Part shown: piece after piece, positions 34,201 through 46,459 of the stretch
Position numbering within the stretch: position 1 is the stretch's first letter
How the letters are laid out: each line of letters starts with the position of its first letter
Source: Thamnaconus septentrionalis
Lineage: Eukaryota; Chordata; Actinopteri; Tetraodontiformes; Monacanthidae
Direction: 5' to 3'
Assembly: GCA_009823395.1 (NCBI GenBank)
Contig: CM020508.1
Location: forward strand, 5,354,515 to 5,418,514
DNA length: 64,000 bases
Notes under the pieces: model-generated
Told to the model about the DNA's origin: nothing
Seen by the model: the letters and a program-made list of their open reading frames with translations, nothing else
The model's database searches: none
Program-made: the position numbers and the translations under genes

Positions 34201-34325
34201 AGCTCAGGCTGGGTGTTTATGAGGTTTGTTCGGGGACGTAAATTACTTCCTTCGATTTCAGTTCTGACTGGAACACCAGCGTGTCGATTATCCCACTTCC
34301 TGTGCCACTTGCTCACTGACAGGTG

Positions 34326-34327
<2 letters not shown>

Positions 34328-34365
<38 letters not shown>
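34328..34365. repeat. (CA)n microsatellite
   Basis: Perfect 38-bp array. Confidence 0.95.
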
Positions 34366-34367
<2 letters not shown>

Positions 34368-35182
34368 CAGGCCAGCTCAGCTGTCGAAGCCAAGCCGTTT
34401 GCGCAGTTTGACGCAGGAAAGCATCCCAATCTCTCCAAGCACTCGCTGGGTCGCCCACTTCACTATCTTCAGCCACCCGACCCTGATTCCGACCCCTGGC
34501 GGAAGTCGACCATCTGATGATCACAAATCCTCCTGCACCACCGCCGCCGCTGAGGGAAAAAAATCCAGGTTCCGCGCCAAGCGGGCGCACCCATGTCCCA
34601 CTGCTGCTCCCTCAGAGTCAGGAGTGCAATGAAAGGGAGGAGGGGTGTGGGTGGGTGTGGGGTGAGAGGCTCAGGGAGAGGGCCAATCTTTCTCTCCAAC
34701 TTCTCTCACTGACTCACTCTCCATGAAAAAGCAGACCGTGACTGTGTTTTATGTGTTTTTTCTCCTTTTTTTTTTTTTGCAAAGACGTAAGCATCCCAAA
34801 ATGCATCGGCAATAATCAGCGTCTGGCGCTCCGTCAGACTTCTTTTTAAAGTTCAAGCGTAGCTGCCGCCGCCGCCGCCTTGTGACACCGTATCCGCGCT
34901 GATCACTTCTGACAGCCGTAAACAGAGACGGGGACCCCTCCAGGACCCCCTCAGCTGTGAGTGCCAGGCATGTGAAGAACCTCTCGCGCCGCCGGGCTCC
35001 AGCCCCACCGGCAGGCGGGGGCCAGCGCTTTGATCGCTGCCTGGCAGTCCCTATAAATGTATCGCGACAATGACTCCTGCCAGCCTGCAGCCTTGGCAGG
35101 TACACGTGGTAATTACAGAGAGGGATCTTCACACACACACACGCACAGTTGTCTTCTCATTGATGGTAAGGTGGAGAATGCC

Positions 35183-35184
<2 letters not shown>
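34366..35184. other. Non-coding, CpG-richer stretch
   Basis: CpG and GCC words are enriched at 34850-35060, including a GCC/CCG run at 34863-34879 and a TATAAAT word at 35053. A donor-like CAG/GTACAC lies at 35099. This could be a cryptic promoter, but no start codon frame is convincing. A T-run occurs at 34768-34780 and a short CA patch at 35131-35145. Confidence 0.35.

Positions 35185-35223
<39 letters not shown>
35185..35223. repeat. (GT)n microsatellite
   Basis: Perfect GT array of about 39 bp. Confidence 0.95.
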
Positions 35224-35225
<2 letters not shown>

Positions 35226-36808
35226 AGTGTGAGGCAGCTGAGGGGCCAAACTTGGTGGGGTCTATTTAAAAAATGGAGAGGAACAAGTCAGATGTGAATA
35301 TTGAGGTTTGTCTCATGTCTCCTGCTTTATATCTGAAAAATGAATTGTGTCTCCAGACCGTCAAAGGATTGAAAAAGTCTCTCCTTGAATTGAAATCCGC
35401 TCTTTGTGATGATGCCTCTCCTAGATGAGAGTTACCAACCCTAGCAAGGTGTTCGCTCTGCCTTGCTTTTTTCGTGTGGAAGGTCAAACAAAGCATCAGA
35501 ATTAGCAGGTAGCTGTTTTTTTTTGCAGGAGGCTTTAAACAGAGGGCTAAGGGTGCTATTTTCTGGAGGCCTATGGAGGGTTTGGGATAATTAGCCAGAG
35601 AGAGGCTGTTCCAATGAAGTCCAGAATGAAAATAGGGGTCCGATGATAGCAGTAATGGCAGACCAGTTTAACAAATACACAATTTGTAGTTTTGCTACAT
35701 TGTTAGTGTTAAAACTATAACTACTACTAAGTTAATTAGTGGCAGCAACTTAGCAGTTACTACTAAGTTACTAACTACTACTACCAGCTATAACTTCAGA
35801 ACATCATTAACCAGAGCAGCAGGCAGCTACGGTGCATCGCTCACTTTCACTCAGCTATGCTCCACTGCCAGAATCCTCCTCGATCACATTTACAAGCGTC
35901 ACTGTCAGTGCAAAATGCGAGTGCCATATGTGAGGAAATGTGCTTTAGGTTTTAAGGCCACAAAAAAACATGGAAAGGTGAGAAGTCCATGACCCAGTTT
36001 TCCAGGAGGCGGCGGCAGCGGCGGCAGAGGAGCCACAAGACCACACCGATGCCAAGTTGAAGCCGTGACAGGAATTCCTCCGAGCTTGACTGCAGAGTGC
36101 GGATCGATTTCAAGCTGTGGACCTTTCGCAGATGTCATCTGGCCTGCAGCTCGACGCCTTCATTCATCGATGATTTGACGAAGTCGATGAGACCAGTCGC
36201 TAATCCTGTCAGGAACGCTGAGTCAAAGCAAATATCCGGCCTCCCGACCCCGACCTCACAGATGACACGTCCGCTGTCACAGAATCCCATCCAGAATAAC
36301 AGCACTGAAAATAATCAGCCAGAGAAAACGTCTTGCAATTGAATCAGTTCCAGAGTGACTTGTTTGTGTTTTTTCTCTCTCTCTTGCCTAACAAAATGTA
36401 CTGCTTGTAACTCATTAGCATAAAGAAAGAAAAACAACCTAATGAATTGATATAGAATTTCACACGCTGATGAAATTAGTTCCGCTGAGCTCTGTTTTCG
36501 TAACCCTGGTCCAGCCAACTGCAGTCTGCGCGTCCTGTGAAATGAGCAGCTTTGGGAGGAAATGAAGACACTTCAAGTGGACTCTGAAAGGTCAAACCAG
36601 TTCTGTCCTGGTTGCTTTTCACATTAGAGGCGCTAGCTCTTCAGCAATGCGGTGACTATCATTCCAGTAAGTGTTTTGAAACCACCTGCTGCTGCCAGAC
36701 ATCCAGAGGCACTTGTGTGTCTGCGAGTGTCTGTGTGTGTCTGTGTGTGTTTGCCCTATTTCTTTCCATTAGTGTTTGCGTGCTTGCGTGTGCACTTACT
36801 TGTGCATT
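35224..36808. other. Non-coding stretch
   Basis: Contains ACTACT/AACTACTACTA-rich low-complexity sequence at 35713-35795 and a short GGCGGCAGCGGCGGCAG run at 36008-36026. No gene or named repeat recognised. Confidence 0.5.
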
Positions 36809-36834
36809 TGTGTGTGTGTGTGTGTGTGTGTGTG
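36809..36834. repeat. (TG)n microsatellite
   Basis: About thirteen perfect TG units, following degenerate TGTG-rich sequence from 36710. Confidence 0.9.
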
Positions 36835-36987
36835 GGTCTTTCAGTATCCAGCTCATGCATTCCTCTTGGATGGAGTCAGAGGTTTGGAGGAGAATCCTGC
36901 TGCCTGGACTACTGAGTGTGTCAGGACGCCGAGGGAGAAGGAGTTTGGAGAGAAAAGAGAAAGTGAGGCAAAAGGCTGGCTTCAAGA

Positions 36988-36990
<3 letters not shown>

Positions 36991-37068
<78 letters not shown>
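36991..37068. repeat. (CA)n microsatellite, longest in the window
   Basis: About 39 uninterrupted CA units (78 bp). Perfect arrays this long are usually highly polymorphic and prone to Z-DNA and polymerase slippage. The long open frames crossing it (Cys-Val or Thr-His repeats) are artefacts of the array. Confidence 0.97.
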
Positions 37069-37072
<4 letters not shown>

Positions 37073-37359
37073 GAAGCACCCCTACAAAGACTTGACTGGC
37101 TCCTCTGGGCAATTTCCTCCTGTGGTTCATCCAAAAATCACTTCATAACTCCATAAATCCAGTCATTTTGCACAGGTGCACACACACACATTATACTCCT
37201 GCACCTTGGGTACAGGACGTCACTCAGAAACCTCCTCATTTTGACTCTTCCAGCTAGAGTTGGATGCTCTGTGTCTGTGTGGGAGGCCTGAATCAGAGGT
37301 CGATCGTGGGGCTCGGTCATAGTGTGTGCTTGTGTGTCTGTGTGTGTGTGTAACCCTCT
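37069..37359. other. Non-coding spacer
   Basis: Short CA and TG patches at 37179-37190 and about 37322-37352. Nothing else recognised. Confidence 0.5.
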
Positions 37360-37530
37360 CAGCTGGCCATCAGCGAGATGACGGATTACGCAGGCAGTGC
37401 CCGTTTTTATTGTTGCCATTAAACACCGTCCAATGGCCTTTGTTGAGCCGGTGGCAGCCAATTAGAGCTAATGCCAAAAACAGAGCTGAACCCAGTTCTA
37501 AATATATGAACTTGGTCGAATCTGTCGAGT
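37360..37530. other. Candidate conserved non-coding element with ATTAG/CTAAT dyad
   Basis: Contains ATTAG-AG-CTAAT at 37461-37472, an inverted pair of homeodomain half-sites with a 2-bp spacer, next to GCAGCCA. Upstream are GATTACGCAGG (37383-37393) and TTATTGTTGCCATTAAACACC (37408-37428). Unique, repeat-free sequence. Confidence 0.35.
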
Positions 37531-38365
37531 TCTATCTTCAGAATCCTTCTGCTTTGAGATGCGCTGCATGCAGGCCTGCACCGAAACAAACCTGATACCT
37601 GCAGGAACATCTACTGAGCAAAACGTGGATCTGCTCCTCCTGAGGAGTCGCCATTTGTTTTTCCAGGCACAGAATAGCCCCGCAGGTACATATAAATCAG
37701 CTCAATCTGAACATTAAACATTTTGACACGCCCGTGGACACCCGTCCTGACAGGTGCAAGGAAGAAATTTATCAAAACCTCAAATCACAGCCTGTTGTGG
37801 ATTCAAATTTGACAGATTTTTGACTGGTAGACGTTCCCCCACAAGGCTTGTCATGGATCCAGACCAACTAAAAGAAAAAGGCCTAGAAGGCAGCAGGGCC
37901 AACAAGCAGCAATAATTAAAAACATGAACATTTTAGCCCTGCGGCCTGTTCGGTCAACTTTAATCCCAGACAGTTAAACGTCAGCGTCACTGCCAACAGA
38001 AACAGTGGGGAGGCTTTGGCCCGAGTGTTCCTCCATGTTTACACTGCTTCGAGCGGCGTAGCACCGTTCCTGAACCCGGCAGCATTAGCATAGCTCCGGT
38101 CGGACACTCTCAGCATATCTGGAACGTCAACACAGGCTTTTTTTCTCTCCACCCAAACTGGTGAACTCATGACATGGTTCAATTTGTTCAGCGGGTTTTC
38201 TTGGTCTCTCCTCTCTCTTGAACTCTGTGAGCGCTTCACCTTGACTTCCACTGATGTTCACTTCTTCTTGTAGAGCTTAAACCAACAGCAGAAAACACGG
38301 CGGACATCAAAGCTCGCCTCAAGACGGCAAAGTTAAATAATATAAAGTTGTGAGGACGGGCCATG

Positions 38366-38367
<2 letters not shown>
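37531..38367. other. Non-coding stretch, nothing recognised
   Basis: Unique sequence without long frames, repeats or symmetry worth noting. Confidence 0.55.

Positions 38368-38419
<52 letters not shown>
38368..38419. repeat. (AC)n microsatellite
   Basis: A perfect 52-bp array. Confidence 0.95.
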
Positions 38420-38421
<2 letters not shown>

Positions 38422-38689
38422 CGGACCCCTACCTTACCTACCTGACTGCTGGACATCAAACCAAACATTGAACGTCAGCGTGGCAACAAATCCTCGTCCC
38501 AGGATATTTTTTTTTCTCTTCTTCTTCTGCTCTTTGATCTCGCCATGTTGTCGCAGCCTCTCGGGGAACTCGCGCCGACAGAACCCAGAACAGGATACTG
38601 TTTTATGTTTTTTTTATGACCTGCTGAGGGAGACGTGATTCTTTTTTGCCATAAAGCATCAGGGTGAATAAATCAAAGTTGATCCCAGC
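38420..38689. other. Non-coding spacer
   Basis: T-rich tracts at 38508-38516 and 38608-38616. Nothing recognised. Confidence 0.5.
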
Positions 38690-38975
38690 TCGGGCACAAA
38701 TCATCAAGCGACTAAAATCCAGCGTCGCTAGGTTGTATCGGGTTTATTCTGCTAATAATTCAAAGCAGCTAATTGACACGTGCCGACGGTTAAACTCCGC
38801 CCCGCCACAGGAAGGTGGAAGGAAGATGAATAGCGTTGGCAGTTATATTTGGAATACTCTGAGTGGAGCTGTAATGGTCCTGGGCGCGAGGTGGCTCCTC
38901 TGCTGTGCATTACATCACCTAATTATCCCAGCTAAGCTACGTCGCGCACTTGCTAATGTGACAGCTTGACGAGCG
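38690..38975. other. Candidate conserved non-coding element
   Basis: Homeodomain-type and E-box words cluster: CTGCTAATAATTC (38749-38761), GCAGCTAATTGACACGTGCC (38765-38784, which contains a CACGTG E-box), ACCTAATTATCCC (38917-38929) and TGCTAATGTGACAGC (38951-38965, a TGACAG TALE-type core). A 101-codon frame crosses it without a recognisable domain. Enhancer-like; untested. Confidence 0.35.
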
Positions 38976-39429
38976 TTTCTTAAGGAGCGCTGCAGGGCGT
39001 GATGGCGTGGAAGGGCTCCAGCTGAATGCACACTTAGGAAAAAGTGACCCCGAACGAGATAGAAAAAAAAGGAGAAAAGTTTCTGTTTTTGGTGCTGTCA
39101 CTTGTAGCAGTGCAGCTGCTGCTCAGATATATTTCAAAGTTTTTGTTTTTTTCTTTAACTGAAAGAAAGGGAAACATGAAGCGAGAGTATCCATAAAGCA
39201 AAAATGACTCTCAGTGAGCGGGGTTTTCGCTTTGGCTGATTTATGCGGCTCATCTTTAAGTCGCGCTTCAACTCAAAACAACGTGCAGCTGGATGAAAAG
39301 CAGAAGAAGCTTCTTGGAAGTGAAATGCCTCTGCCGTCCCTCCCCCGCTGCCTATCCTTTTACCCCTGAAACTCCCTCGCCCCACCAGCCCGTGACTCTC
39401 TCATACTCCTCTCTGCAAAGATTGCCACC
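38976..39429. other. Non-coding spacer
   Basis: Nothing recognised beyond A- and T-rich runs at 39060-39070 and 39143-39152. Confidence 0.5.
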
Positions 39430-39590
39430 ATATGTTCCAGAGAGAGCGATCCCACAACATGACCGGCTCCGGGGGCCCTCTGGAAGAGCTGCACGGCAGG
39501 CCTCTCTGGGTCGCCGTAACCTTGGCACATGCTGCCGAATGGAGCTTTTACCTTTTTACATAATGGCAGTGGGCCCACATGGCCCGAGGG
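39430..39590. other. Candidate conserved non-coding element
   Basis: Unique sequence with GATCCCACAACATGACC (39449-39465), GGGTCGCCGTAACC (39509-39522) and GGAGCTTTTACCTTTTTACATAATGG (39541-39566). Balanced composition and no repeats. Weaker support than its neighbours. Confidence 0.25.
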
Positions 39591-40199
39591 TCTCTGCTTT
39601 GTGTCTCTCCACCTCCAACCCCAACGTTCTCCTATGAAGGTCCTCTCCTCTCTCCCACTTTATGCCCCCCAATCCCCTTTTTCTGTCATTCTCCACATCT
39701 CTCCCAGCAGAAAAAGACCTGTTTCCATAGTTTAGAGGTACATCTGACTCCAATTCAGTCCAAATGTTTGAAACATTTTACATTTTGATCCTCCATCGTG
39801 CTAATCAGTTGGCAGGTTTGTCAGAAAACAAAAACCCAGCCCTGTTATTACAGTTTAGTGGAACTGTAGTTATAAACAACATGTCTGGCAACATTGTGTT
39901 TTCTCATCATATTATTTCTCCAGTTGATTAGCTTTGGTTTTGTTTCATTAACTTTATTTTTTCCAAGGGGAAAGTTTTGATCATACCACATGAATTGCCG
40001 AGTCATGAAAACAACAACACTTTGACTTGTATTTTAACAAGAAAAGAAAAAGAATGAAAGGAAGAAAAAAAAGAGAAATAATAGTACATGCATATATATA
40101 CAGTACATATATATATAAACTGCACCTCATCCACCAGCTTTATGGTTACTTCTTGGCACCTTTGAGCACACAGTAAGTTCCAGCAGAGTGAAACCAACA
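39591..40199. other. Non-coding stretch
   Basis: Pyrimidine-rich at 39635-39710 and AT-rich afterwards, with an ATATATA tract at 40090-40120. Nothing recognised. Confidence 0.5.
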
Positions 40200-40290
40200 T
40201 TCAAGGGATGGTTCACTCGGAATTTAAAATTTCACCCGTTTATTACTCACGGGGCGCTGGTGACATTTAACAGTCCACATGACCAGTCTC
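40200..40290. mobile_element. Possible teleost interspersed repeat fragment
   Basis: AAGGGATGGTTCACTCGGAA at 40203-40222, then TTTAAAATTTCACCCG and TTACTCACGGGGC, resemble the start of a widespread fish repeat that opens GGATAGTTCACTC and continues with a TTACTCAC word. The likely element continues downstream to about 40470 but is no longer recognisable. No terminal repeat was found. Confidence 0.35.
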
Positions 40291-43249
40291 GAGTTTTACA
40301 GAGGTGAAGAGTTCCTACCCAGCGGAAATCCACAGTGGCCACCGAGAACTTGTGCGTGCAGGACGACAGGAATGCGGCTCCTAGTTGGGAGGCTCCAGCA
40401 GATATTTTGGCGGAAAGCATGTTGCCAACGTCACTGTTTGAAGAGATCGCAGCGTCTTCCAAATACACAGATGAGACCAGGCGTGTTATGGTTTTCTTCT
40501 GTCAATGATTTTATTCAACAGTGGGGGTTCCTGGATGCTATAAAAGGTACTTTGGTGGAAAGTCTTTCCCTCTGTGAAACTCAGGAAGGGTTACGTGAGT
40601 TCAGAACGTCAGCAAGGCCTCAACTGGCATTGAGCTGTGTAGTAAAAACGCAAACTGTAGATCCTGGGTGAGCTGTGCCTTTGACAGTTAAACAGAAGGA
40701 AAAAAACAAGGTCATTTCAAAGTGTGTATTAACTTAACATTTACCTGATTTACCATAAAACTGCTACTTTGACACAAGCTGTTAACGACAGAGGTGCGGA
40801 AGCGAACGTGTGGTCCTCAAACACTGGCGGTTTCAGATGAACTTTCAAGTTTTACATGGGCGAAATTAATCAATTGGATTAGATGAGGCAACAACCAGAA
40901 CGACTCCACTGGCAATAATATGAAACAGCATCAACAACGGAGCCAAAACAAGAAAAAAGAAACAGTATTGCGTCCAAATTGCTAAAACCTCCCGCAGATT
41001 CCATCCCACCACCCACCTCCTCACCCCCAGCGGTGCGAACGTCACCGCAGCACATCGTGCCGCCATAAAAAACAGCGAGTAAAAAAGCCGTCATTTGTTT
41101 TTCTGCCTTCCAGTTGCAGCGGCTCCTCTCATCAGAGGACGACCGTTCCGTATCTGTGGGGCATTAGCTGGCGGCGGGATGCGATTGTTCACCGATGATG
41201 TGCGAATCAGGACCCGGGACGAGGCGGCGATTGATGTGGGAACGTGTTGTGCGTTGTGTTACTCAACCACATTGGCGAAAAACTCAACCCCCCACACACA
41301 TTTCCGTGCCGTGTTATTTTGCACGTCGGCGAGAGTGTGCGTGTTGTGTTGAACATGTTTCTGTGTTTTGTTCCTGGTTTTCATTTACGACTTCCCAACA
41401 CGATTGAAAGAACCTTTAGCTCCCAGCCAAAATGTGTGTGTGTAACATGTTTCTGCTCCCTAACAACCTGCAGAGACGCGTTCAAGTGAGCGGCGACGGC
41501 ACACGGGTTTTATATTCCGCACCTGATTGTACTTACTTCTTGTTCTGGTGCCTGAAAAGAACAAAGAGCAAAAAGCTGAGCTATCAACATTAATCTTTTT
41601 CCTCAATGGACTCCGCTCGGCCTTCGCACAGTTATTACTCTCCGAAATACATAAAAGTTGTGAAATTGTGCGTCTGCTGTGCCAAGTGGTTCGTTCCCAG
41701 TTCACTTCTCAACAGTCCTGAGAACTGAACTGGTGGCAAATGGCTAATGATCTGATCTGGTTAATCAACAGAAAACAGACTAAGGGATGACGGATTAATT
41801 CTTAACTTTAAGTCACACACAAAAAGAGGGAGACGCTTTATCAGTCACAGACATGCACGGTGCAAATTGTTCCGTGTTTCTGGACAAACCCTCTTCTCCC
41901 AGCAGCGGGCAGCTGGCGTGCAGGACCCAGGGACCGCATCCAGATCTTCATCAGTGCCTTTTGCTGGAGGGTACTGAGTGGATATTAAGCAAGGATACGT
42001 GTTTTTGATTGCGGCGGAGAGGAGGAGGGGTAGGCGGGTGTGGACCGGAGCACCCGCGGGAATTCTGCGCTGATGCGGGAAGAACATGCAAAGACATAAA
42101 AAAGTGGGAAATTACATATGAGAAGGATCCAAAGAGAGAATGAGCTCCATATGAAACCAAACTGCAAACAAGCAACGGCTGAAACATCTGACAAGACAAA
42201 GTGCAGATCAAGGACTGACGTAAATAGTTTGGCAGACACTTTTTTTTTCTTAAGAAAAAATATCCTGGGACACAGAAATCAGACAGGATCGCAGCTACAG
42301 ACCCAACAGGTCAGGTTTATTTGTTGCCTTTGAGGCTTCGAGGATCGTTGCTAATCATACAGCAGCGCACCAGCAGGTGAGGAAGGGAACTGCACTCAAG
42401 GGAAACTTCTGCCAGGAGAGCTCCAGGTGACGGCTTTACTTCATTTCAAAACTATGGATTATATTATATGGATTGTAAACTGTCAACGTAGATCACTGTA
42501 CTACCAGTGTCATCTTGGGCGAATCAAACTCTGCAGTAACGGATCGTTAAGCGTAACATGGCTATTTGTTGTTAGTTTTTAGCTAATTTTGCTTTAATAC
42601 GGTAAGAATCATACCATGGTGCAGCTCCCCTCCAGACCTGTAGAGGCGCCTACTCTATAATTTGTGGCATCAACAAGTAAATTACAAGTAAATTATAAGT
42701 TAAAAGCAAAAACACTATGAAAGTTATTTAAATTTGAAATTTGATTTCTGAGTAGTTTTTTTTTTTTACTTCTTTACCAGGAAGAGGTGACTGGACTTCC
42801 ACTTCACTGTTTTATTTCCGTCCCAATCTACTAATGGGAAATCTCAGATATGCAGCCTCGGCCAGGGTCCTTGGCAGCACGAGTCATGTGAGTCAGTGGC
42901 GCACCCTGATGTACCATGTGAGTCATTAGGTGTCACGGGACTAACGGGAGGTTCTGGTGAAGGCGTCGCCATGGACGCTAACGCAACCTGGACGCTACAT
43001 GTGTTTCTTTTTTTCATCTGTGGGGTCCTCTGAGTGTTTTCACGGTTGTGTCACGCAGAAAAATGCTTCCTCACGCCGTCGACTCACAGTAAGGAAGCGT
43101 TCAAAATTCCCAGCTGTTGGTGCACTTTTGCACTCGTTCCAGTGTTTAGCCACCACAGCGCGGGGCCTTGTGCACTTTGAATTTACCAAGCCAACCAACG
43201 TCGACTATTTCACTCCAAAGCTGCGCAGACATGTCAAGTTATTTTGCTT
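40291..43249. other. Long non-coding stretch
   Basis: Mostly unique. 41090-41260 is CpG-richer (GGCATTAGCTGGCGGCGGGA at 41160-41179) and could be a regulatory island. T-runs occur at 42240-42249 and 42759-42769. Open frames of 100 to 130 codons (40279-40671 and others) have no domain. No genes recognised. Confidence 0.45.
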
Positions 43250-43330
43250 TCCCCTCTCTGTTGGCGATTAGAGCCAGTGGCCATAAAAGAGAGTTATTGA
43301 CTCTCTGCTCTCCCATCTCTCCCCTCTGGA
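43250..43330. other. Candidate regulatory island with AGAGAGT hairpin
   Basis: AGAGAGT (43288-43294) and ACTCTCT (43300-43306) pair perfectly around a TATTG loop, after GGCGATTAGAGCC (43263-43275) and GGCCATAAAAGAG. Short, unique sequence. Confidence 0.3.
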
Positions 43331-43542
43331 CAGGACCAGGAGGACGCATTACACGGGGATGACTAATCGAACCCCCCCCCACCTCCCTGTGCAGATTTAA
43401 AGGACGTGAAGCTGCTTCGAAAGGGGAAAGTCCACCGCCGTGATGCCATCCATCACAAGGTGTCGGGAAAATCTGCCTCTTCTCTGCTGGATGATGTGGG
43501 AAATGTTCCCAGTGGATACGCTGCCTCCGCCTCCTCCCGTCC

Positions 43543-43565
43543 CACACACACACACACACGCACAC
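43543..43565. repeat. (CA)n microsatellite
   Basis: CA array with one CG interruption. Confidence 0.9.
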
Positions 43566-43904
43566 CTCAGACCGCACGTCATCATTGCAATCAACGACTC
43601 ATGCGCGGCCCTCTCCTCCGTCTCTTGCACACCATCACTTCCAAACGCCCTCCATTAGCGCCCCTCGCCATCAGGCGCCGCCACAGCAACAGGCTCCTTC
43701 CAGCCTCTCCTCCCTCCCGGGAACTGGAGGGATTAGACGGGCGGTTATGACGGGCAGCCATCATCACCCCTGTTTATTTAATATATCTCTGTCCCTCTTT
43801 CACCTCGGCCCGGCTCTCCCAGGACTCGATCTTTGACTCCTTTAGGGAGGTCTGGATTTCCAGGAAAAGCCCTGCGGACCTGGGGAAAGAGACACCGCAA
43901 AAAC

Positions 43905-43939
<35 letters not shown>
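43905..43939. repeat. (AG)n microsatellite
   Basis: AG array with one AAAG interruption. Confidence 0.95.
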
Positions 43940-44568
43940 CGGGCCAGGACACATGCGTTTGGAAGAGATAAGCGACGCAAAAGCACATATGTTGAAGAAT
44001 GGCCCCGGCCAGCCGGCGGGCCGGCCTCCCCCAGAGGAGGGGGAAATGTTTTGGTTGAGCAAACATGGAGCTCGTTCTGAAGTGGCGAGGCGCGGGATTG
44101 CGGAGATTAAAAGAAAAGTCTCTGCTGCAAAAATGGTGCTGCAAATTTTGGGGGGAAGAAAAACATGAGCGCTAAACCACAGTGGACTGTAAGACCCTTT
44201 CAAGTTCCCCCCGCCACTGCTTTTTTGTTTTAATGCTTGTGCTTGTCAACATTGTTGAAGTCAAGGGGTTGGGAAGCAGGAGTTGAACAACCAACGTGGC
44301 CGTATCAGGCGCTTCTCTGATTGGCCTCTGGCTCGCCGTTCGGGGGAATATTACCCAAACAATCAAATCCAAACAAGTGCAGCCAGGCCATACTAGCGGC
44401 GTAAACAACTAGTATCAGCGCCGGAGAAGAACGCAGGCAATGCAGATAATCAGCAACCCTAAAAACAAGTGATGCTAGCAATTTGCGGCTGCCACGGACA
44501 TAAAGCAGAACAGAAAGCAAAGTCCACAACATACAGATGTGTCCATAATGCGTTCCTCAGTCTGCATG

Positions 44569-44586
44569 CACACACACACACACACA
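44569..44586. repeat. (CA)n short microsatellite
   Basis: Nine perfect CA units. Confidence 0.9.
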
Positions 44587-45217
44587 ATATCATGCAGCAG
44601 TAAATCTGCTGCATTCTGTGGCTCTGCCTGAGTCACTGTGGTTGGAGTCGGAGGTTCATCCCCCCGGTGGAGTTTCTATCTCTGGTTGTAAACACAGGGG
44701 ACAAGCCGCATTCCCACACGGTGACCACCCACCGGGTCGGCCGGGCCCGACGCTAAGCGTGTGCGCCGCGTCTGCGTCCCCGCCGCTGATTGATTTTCTT
44801 ACCTCGGAGCTCGGAGCGTCGCAGTGCCAGACCTCCTTGTCTCTGGGACGCAGGTTTTTTTTCTTTTTGTCACTACTGTATATATCAGACGGCCAGAGAG
44901 GGAGTGTAGAGTGAAGCGTGACAGGTGACCACGGTGTGACCCAGGGGGGAGGGGAGGATCTGTCTCTGCGAGAGAGTTTGAGAATCTCTGGGTCTGCACA
45001 CATGGACACACACACACATGGATACGCACAAACCAAAACGCACACACTCATTCACACATACGCTGCTTGAATTACATTTTAAATTAATGTCCACAATGTC
45101 TATTAATGTAACGAAGCGGAAACAATTTACAGAGAATTTCAAACCCTTTGATGATTTTTCTCTCATACTCCAGAGGAGCAGCCCTGCAGGATTGGGTATC
45201 TTCCAACACCATAGCCC

Positions 45218-45235
45218 CTTTGTGACATCACAGAG
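45218..45235. repeat. Dispersed palindromic motif copy C
   Basis: CTTTGTGACATCACAGAG retains the TTTGTGA...TCACA arms of the palindrome at 11322. Confidence 0.55.
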
Positions 45236-45460
45236 AGCTGATTTCCCAAACTGCTTCTATTTGCACACACTTTTTGAAAAGCTGATTCATCAAGGAAGGA
45301 CTTTTCTCACCTCTGGGAAGTTCATTAACAGTTCATTAATATGACTGGTTATTCTGGAGCATTGTGGTGCAAAAAGCTGTATAATATGGTGCATTTAATT
45401 AATAAAAGAAACTTCTGATTCCTAAATGTATCAAATGCAAAACATCAGTGGTTGACTAAA

Positions 45461-45471
45461 GGGGGGGGGGG
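45461..45471. repeat. Poly-G tract
   Basis: Eleven consecutive G, a length prone to sequencing error and slippage. Confidence 0.9.
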
Positions 45472-45799
45472 TTTCTGTAACCTCTTCAGAAGCAACGTGA
45501 CGAGCGTCTCCGCTGCTTGACTGATCCGTGGAAACCACCGACAGTCGACGTCGCGCCTGAGTCACGCAGCGCAGGAAGAAGCCCAAGGAGACGTGGGAAG
45601 GAAGCCGGCGGCCATCAAGGAAGACGAGGGGAGGATGAGGATGTTGGCGCCGAGGGCCGGACGGTCACCTGGCACAACGCGTCCGACCTCGGTGCCAGGA
45701 ACTGTACGATATTATTAGTGGTCACACCGCTATAAATAACCACCTCCATGAATCTATTGTTCCCATGCAACCCCTTCCCATAACACCCACCACCCCCCG

Positions 45800-45815
45800 A
45801 AAAAAAAAAAAAAAA
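45800..45815. repeat. Poly-A tract
   Basis: Sixteen consecutive A after a C-run. It might be a retroposon tail, but no element body is recognised upstream. Confidence 0.9.
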
Positions 45816-46425
45816 GCCCAGAGGGGAAGAGGACACTTTCACCTCATTGACTACTGCTGTGTTTGTGCTGAGGGAGCGACAGCGTGTCTGCGCCGCAGGT
45901 GGGCGTCTGGAAGTGCTGCCAAGCCGAGTTCGCAGCCTGGAGGGTGAAGGACGCGGGAGACGGGACGGGCGACACGAGCCCCCGCTCCTCTGTGACTCTG
46001 ACGTTGGTCGTTTCACACTTTAGGCTGGAAACGGTGCAGTTTAACTGGCTCTTAAAGTCAGGCGGGGCCCTTGTTTACGACAACGGATGGGTCAAAATGC
46101 ATCGACGCTTACGCCTTACGCCAGATGTTCATTTATTACTGCCACTGAGTGAAATCTCAGTAGCAGCCACTTCCCAAATTTGCAACACAGTCAATAAAAC
46201 TGAATGCAAACTCATTAGTTCCTTTGTGGTTTCTACAGACCCCCAGGTCATGACCCACCTTCCTAACAAACATTGTTGGGTCCCAAAACTATGGCGAGTA
46301 AATCAATAAAATTTCTTAGATGCAAATTTAAATTTTATATTTATTTATGTTTTCATTGTCTTTTGTGAGGATTATTTATTTTTAGCATCGCCCACAAGCT
46401 TGTTCAGATATGCGCACTCAGGCAC

Positions 46426-46446
46426 GCACACACACACACACACACA
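46426..46446. repeat. (CA)n short microsatellite
   Basis: About ten CA units. Confidence 0.9.
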
Positions 46447-46459
46447 TGGTCACATGATT

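Larger units (their letters stand above)
43331..44568. other. Non-coding stretch
   Basis: Mixed GC-rich and purine-rich sequence with the CA and AG arrays listed separately and a GGCCGGCC-rich word cluster at 44004-44030. Antisense-overlapping frames of up to 141 codons are compositional artefacts. Confidence 0.45.
44587..46425. other. Non-coding stretch
   Basis: Contains CA-rich patches at 44998-45060, palindromic motif copy C, a G11 run, CpG-richer sequence at 45500-45720 and a poly-A run. No gene recognised. Confidence 0.45.

Noticed and set aside
34863..34879. Start of a gene at the GCC run with the TATAAAT word at 35053
   Set aside because: The TATAAAT lies downstream of the CpG-rich part and no frame with a plausible start and splice donor follows.
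36612..37148. 178-codon plus-strand frame and its antisense partners
   Set aside because: The open length is created by the (CA)39 array, which lacks stops in most frames.
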